From: Candidatus Electrothrix aarhusensis | GTDB lineage: Bacteria > Desulfobacterota > Desulfobulbia > Desulfobulbales > Desulfobulbaceae | Assembly (NCBI GenBank): GCA_004028505.1 | Contig: MTKO01000069.1 | Location: 1-53,802 of the forward strand | DNA length: 53,802 nucleotides | Reading direction: 5' to 3' | In this document: piece after piece, positions 51,770 to 53,802 of the stretch | Numbering within the stretch: the first letter of the stretch is position 1 | Layout of the letters: each line of letters opens with the position of its first letter | Made by a program: the position numbers and the translations under genes | The notes under the pieces: model-generated | Told to the model about the DNA's origin: nothing | Seen by the model: the letters and a program-made list of their open reading frames with translations, nothing else | Databases searched by the model: none

Positions 51770-51942
51770 GGCTGGTAGATGCGGATATTCCAAACGCCTT
51801 AGAAATCGCCTTGAATTTCAACATATATGCATATGATGCCTATTTCCTGCACGTCGCACAGGCTTTTTCCTGTCCACTTATGACGCTGGATAAACGAATG
51901 ATGCAGGTTGCCAATGAAATGAATATTGAAATACTGGAGTAA
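51697..51942 (+). CDS. PIN-domain toxin, N-terminally truncated
   Basis: 81 residues: the C-terminal half of a PIN domain ([20 protein letters not shown] ... [20 protein letters not shown] ... [16 protein letters not shown]), with the internal Asp of YDAYF and TLDKRM but without the N-terminal DTN strand and catalytic Asp. ATG 51697 happens to have GAGG 6 bases upstream within the PEP carboxylase remnant, so it might be translated. The toxin is probably dead. The intact antitoxin follows 3 bases after its stop. Confidence 0.75.
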   Translation: MVKRKKITKQEALAAQVAADLIPVRLVDADIPNALEIALNFNIYAYDAYFLHVAQAFSCPLMTLDKRMMQVANEMNIEILE

Positions 51943-51945
51943 ACA

Positions 51946-52164
51946 ATGCAGGTTTTTACGTATTCACAAGCACGTCAGAACCTTTCTAAGCTGCTGAAGC
52001 TTGCTCAAAGAGAAGAGGTTCAAATTCGTCGAAGAGACGGAGCCTTATTTTCATTAACAGTAAAAAAGAAAAAACAGTCATCACCGTTTGATGTTCCTGG
52101 AATAAAAACACAAGCAACAACCGCAGATATTTTGGATACTGTTCGAGAGTCAAGAATGGGTTGA
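51946..52164 (+). CDS. Phd/YefM-like antitoxin partner of the truncated PIN toxin
   Basis: 72 residues; FTYSQARQNLSKLLKLAQRE ... VQIRRRDGALFSLTVKKKK resembles prevent-host-death antitoxins, with a short acidic tail (TADILDTVRESRMG). GGAG overlaps the toxin stop. The order toxin-antitoxin is the reverse of the usual one. The toxin is cut, so the pair is likely inactive. Confidence 0.7.
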   Translation: MQVFTYSQARQNLSKLLKLAQREEVQIRRRDGALFSLTVKKKKQSSPFDVPGIKTQATTADILDTVRESRMG

Positions 52165-52421
52165 TTTTTCATTCCCTTCTCCGCTTCGAAGCGGGGGCGC
52201 GTACAGTCATATGATCCAGTCGGACTGCCGGAGTGTGCGTGTGCCTTTGAGGAGTTTGCTGGAGGTGTGTATTGCGGGAAGATTGAGACTGTGAGGGGTG
52301 GCTAATATGCTTGCAGCGGTATTGACAAAAGCTGTATCCTGTTTCCTGCAACCAGATAGTTGGGTAACGGGTATGTATCCCCTTAATCCATTGTTAATTC
52401 AAAACTAACCGAGTGAATAAA

Positions 52422-52820
52422 ATGTCTTCCTATGAACTTATCACAGTTGAAAAACTCACTAAACAACTCAGTAGTTACGAGCCAGAAACCGAGATTACTT
52501 TCGGTTCGTCAACTTACAGCAAACGCCCCCTCATCTTTCTTCGCTTTAAGCGTTACGCTGAAGATGTTCTCCTGATCGAACTGTATGAAGATGTTGAAAC
52601 TGGTGAAAGCCACAGGCCAACCCCAGAGCACGTTGACAGAATAACCGTAGGGGAAATTCGTGAGCAACTTTCAGCATATCGGCCCTCAGATAAAATAGAC
52701 TTCGGTTGTACTATTGATGGTGTTTTGCTCGAACTGGAAAATGTTACCAATGTAGTCTCTTTTAACTTTAAGCAATCTGAACCACCCGAGGGGAGGTATG
52801 TTTTGACAAGGTCTACTTGA
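52422..52820 (+). CDS. Hypothetical protein with two tandem repeat units
   Basis: 132 residues from the ATG at 52422 (GTG at 52413 is an alternative). Two related units: ITVEKLTKQLSSYEPETEIT then FG (about 7-28) and ITVGEIREQLSAYRPSDKID then FG (about 73-94). These TV-EL-QLS-Y-P-EI-F units resemble short helical-beta motifs in uncharacterised accessory proteins. Cytosolic, no membrane segment. It lies between the antitoxin and modB. Confidence 0.6.
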   Translation: MSSYELITVEKLTKQLSSYEPETEITFGSSTYSKRPLIFLRFKRYAEDVLLIELYEDVETGESHRPTPEHVDRITVGEIREQLSAYRPSDKIDFGCTIDGVLLELENVTNVVSFNFKQSEPPEGRYVLTRST

Positions 52821-52945
52821 GTGAAACGAAAGAGGACTGTGCAAGAGTCGTCAGTCTATTGACATTACTGTTTTCCCTTTCCATCCAATGCCAGTGTGAC
52901 CTATAGCAGGAAGCTCCAATTTACACGAAATAACAACACTCCCCC

Positions 52946-53626
52946 ATGCTCAACCTATCCCCCGATGACATCCAAGCCATAAAACTCTCCCTGCAAGTGG
53001 CGATCACCGCGACGGTCATCGCTCTGCCGCCCGGCTTTGCCGTGGCCTACCTGCTGGCCCTGAGTAACATGCGCGGCAAGGCTCTACTGGAGGGCCTAGT
53101 CAACCTGCCCCTAGTTCTACCGCCGGTCGTGACCGGCTATCTCCTGCTTTTGCTCTTCGGGCGCAAAGGTTGGATCGGCGAACTGCTGGACAAATTCGAC
53201 ATCCGCATCATCTTCACCCTGAGAGGTGCGGTTATCGCCTCAGCCGTGGTCGGCTTTCCCCTGCTGGTCCGCTCGATTCGCATCGGCATGGAAGGGATTG
53301 ACCGCCAGTATATCCAGGCCTCCAGAACCCTAGGTGCAAAGTGGTGGGACACTCTGTTCACCATCACCGTGCCCCTATGCAGCCGGGCCATCCTCGCTGG
53401 CATGACCCTGATGTTTGCCCGCAGCCTGGGTGAGTTTGGGGCCACTATCGTGCTGGCAGGAAATATCCCCGGTATCACTCAGACTATCCCGCTGGCCATC
53501 TACGAGTACACCAGCACGCCGGGTGGCGACAGCATGGCCCTGTCCCTCTGTCTGATCTCCATCCTGCTCTCTTTTGCTGTGCTCCTGATCGGCGAGGCAG
53601 CCAATCGCAGCTTGGCAAGGAGGTAG
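52946..53626 (+). CDS. modB: Molybdate ABC transporter permease ModB
   Basis: 226 residues, about five membrane helices. N-terminal LSPDDIQAIKLSLQVAITAT and VNLPLVLPPVVTGYLLLLLF (about 50-69). The EAA coupling loop GAKWWDTLFTITVPLC (about 130) and SLGEFGATIVLAGNIPGITQ are the ModB signature. It moves molybdate across the inner membrane with ModA and ModC. It starts 126 bases after the 132-residue hypothetical gene; its stop is 3 bases before modC. Confidence 0.96.
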   Translation: MLNLSPDDIQAIKLSLQVAITATVIALPPGFAVAYLLALSNMRGKALLEGLVNLPLVLPPVVTGYLLLLLFGRKGWIGELLDKFDIRIIFTLRGAVIASAVVGFPLLVRSIRIGMEGIDRQYIQASRTLGAKWWDTLFTITVPLCSRAILAGMTLMFARSLGEFGATIVLAGNIPGITQTIPLAIYEYTSTPGGDSMALSLCLISILLSFAVLLIGEAANRSLARR

Positions 53627-53629
53627 GCG

Positions 53630-53802
53630 ATGCTGCTCGAAATCGATGTAACCAAGAACTTTCCCGGCTTCACCTGTCATGCCGCCTTTTCCCTAAAAAC
53701 CAAACAATGCGGGGTGTTCGGACCGTCAGGCAGCGGCAAATCCACCCTCATGCACATGCTGGCCGGATTGCTGGAGCCGGACAGCGGTTTTATCCGCCTG
53801 AA
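53630..53802 (+). CDS. modC: Molybdate ABC transporter ATP-binding protein ModC, 5' part
   Basis: ATG 53630 with AAGGAGG upstream. Starts MLLEIDVTKNFPGFTCHAAF and has a Walker A GPSGSGKST (about 29-37). Runs out of the window after about 57 residues. Drives molybdate import with ModB. Confidence 0.9.
   Translation, partial: MLLEIDVTKNFPGFTCHAAFSLKTKQCGVFGPSGSGKSTLMHMLAGLLEPDSGFIRL

Noticed and set aside
52169..52420. Short frames after the antitoxin
   Set aside because: The minus-strand frame has no family features. A plus-strand reading YDPVGLPECACAFEEF looks protein-like but has no start or identified family, so it is only mentioned as a possible remnant.

Overview
This window looks like a chromosomal segment of a nitrogen-fixing Desulfobacterota bacterium. 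A relative of the Desulfobulbales (sulfate reducers and cable bacteria) is most likely. That placement rests on gene content and protein style: an AhbD-type heme synthase, a DUF3373-type porin, archaeal-type PEP carboxylase, nifN and nifB under sigma-54/NifA-type control, and the mod genes. No rRNA or other phylogenetic marker is present. GC content is moderate, with AT-rich intergenic stretches.

Layout. 1-10 kb: an Rpn-family fragment, a PAS histidine kinase, an RND pump, a TMEM43-like protein, an MTA/SAH deaminase, an OmpA-family protein and an RNase Z-like hydrolase. 10-19 kb: an ahbD-hemE-HD operon, a DUF3373 porin, pgeF, a yefM-yoeB module with its TGTACA operator, a beta carbonic anhydrase and a MauE/DoxX-rhodanese pair. 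19.4-27.8 kb: a type I-C CRISPR-Cas locus (cas3-cas5-cas8c-cas7), a PIN/Phd toxin-antitoxin pair, a cas4'-'cas2 deletion scar, a leader and an array of 27 repeats and 26 spacers. 27.8-32 kb: a small DUF3012 lipoprotein, a RhlB-like helicase, a YbiT-type ABC-F protein and a cold-shock protein. 32.4-34.5 kb: a family of small secreted proteins of unknown function. 34.7-39.5 kb: a PepSY/two-component operon and a beta-helix protein. 39.7-45.2 kb: nifN, a membrane protein, tandem RYEYRG-repeat genes, a duplicated nifN tail, a 185-bp inverted-repeat element and an ISKra4-like transposase. 45.5-53.8 kb: nifB, a porin and modD-modE-modA, then a 2-kb island carrying a broken PEP carboxylase and a broken PIN toxin, then modB and modC (cut by the window end).

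How the genes work together. nifB makes the precursor of the nitrogenase cofactor and nifN is half of the scaffold that matures it. The adjacent mod genes bring in molybdate, and ModE probably senses it. nifN and nifB each carry a sigma-54 -24/-12 promoter and an upstream TGT-N10-ACA site, so they should be co-induced by NifA. ahbD and hemE suggest heme made through a coproporphyrin route.

The main discovery-type observation is that the CRISPR locus has lost its adaptation module by one deletion. It ran from codon ~17 of cas4 to ~27 codons before the end of cas2, leaving an intact-looking interference complex and an array of identical repeats. A second general point is that six otherwise well-conserved genes (RND pump, mtaD, rhlB, a histidine kinase, nifB, modA) each need exactly one added or removed base to be full length. 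Most of these indels lie in short homopolymers, so sequencing error is more likely than six real pseudogenes.
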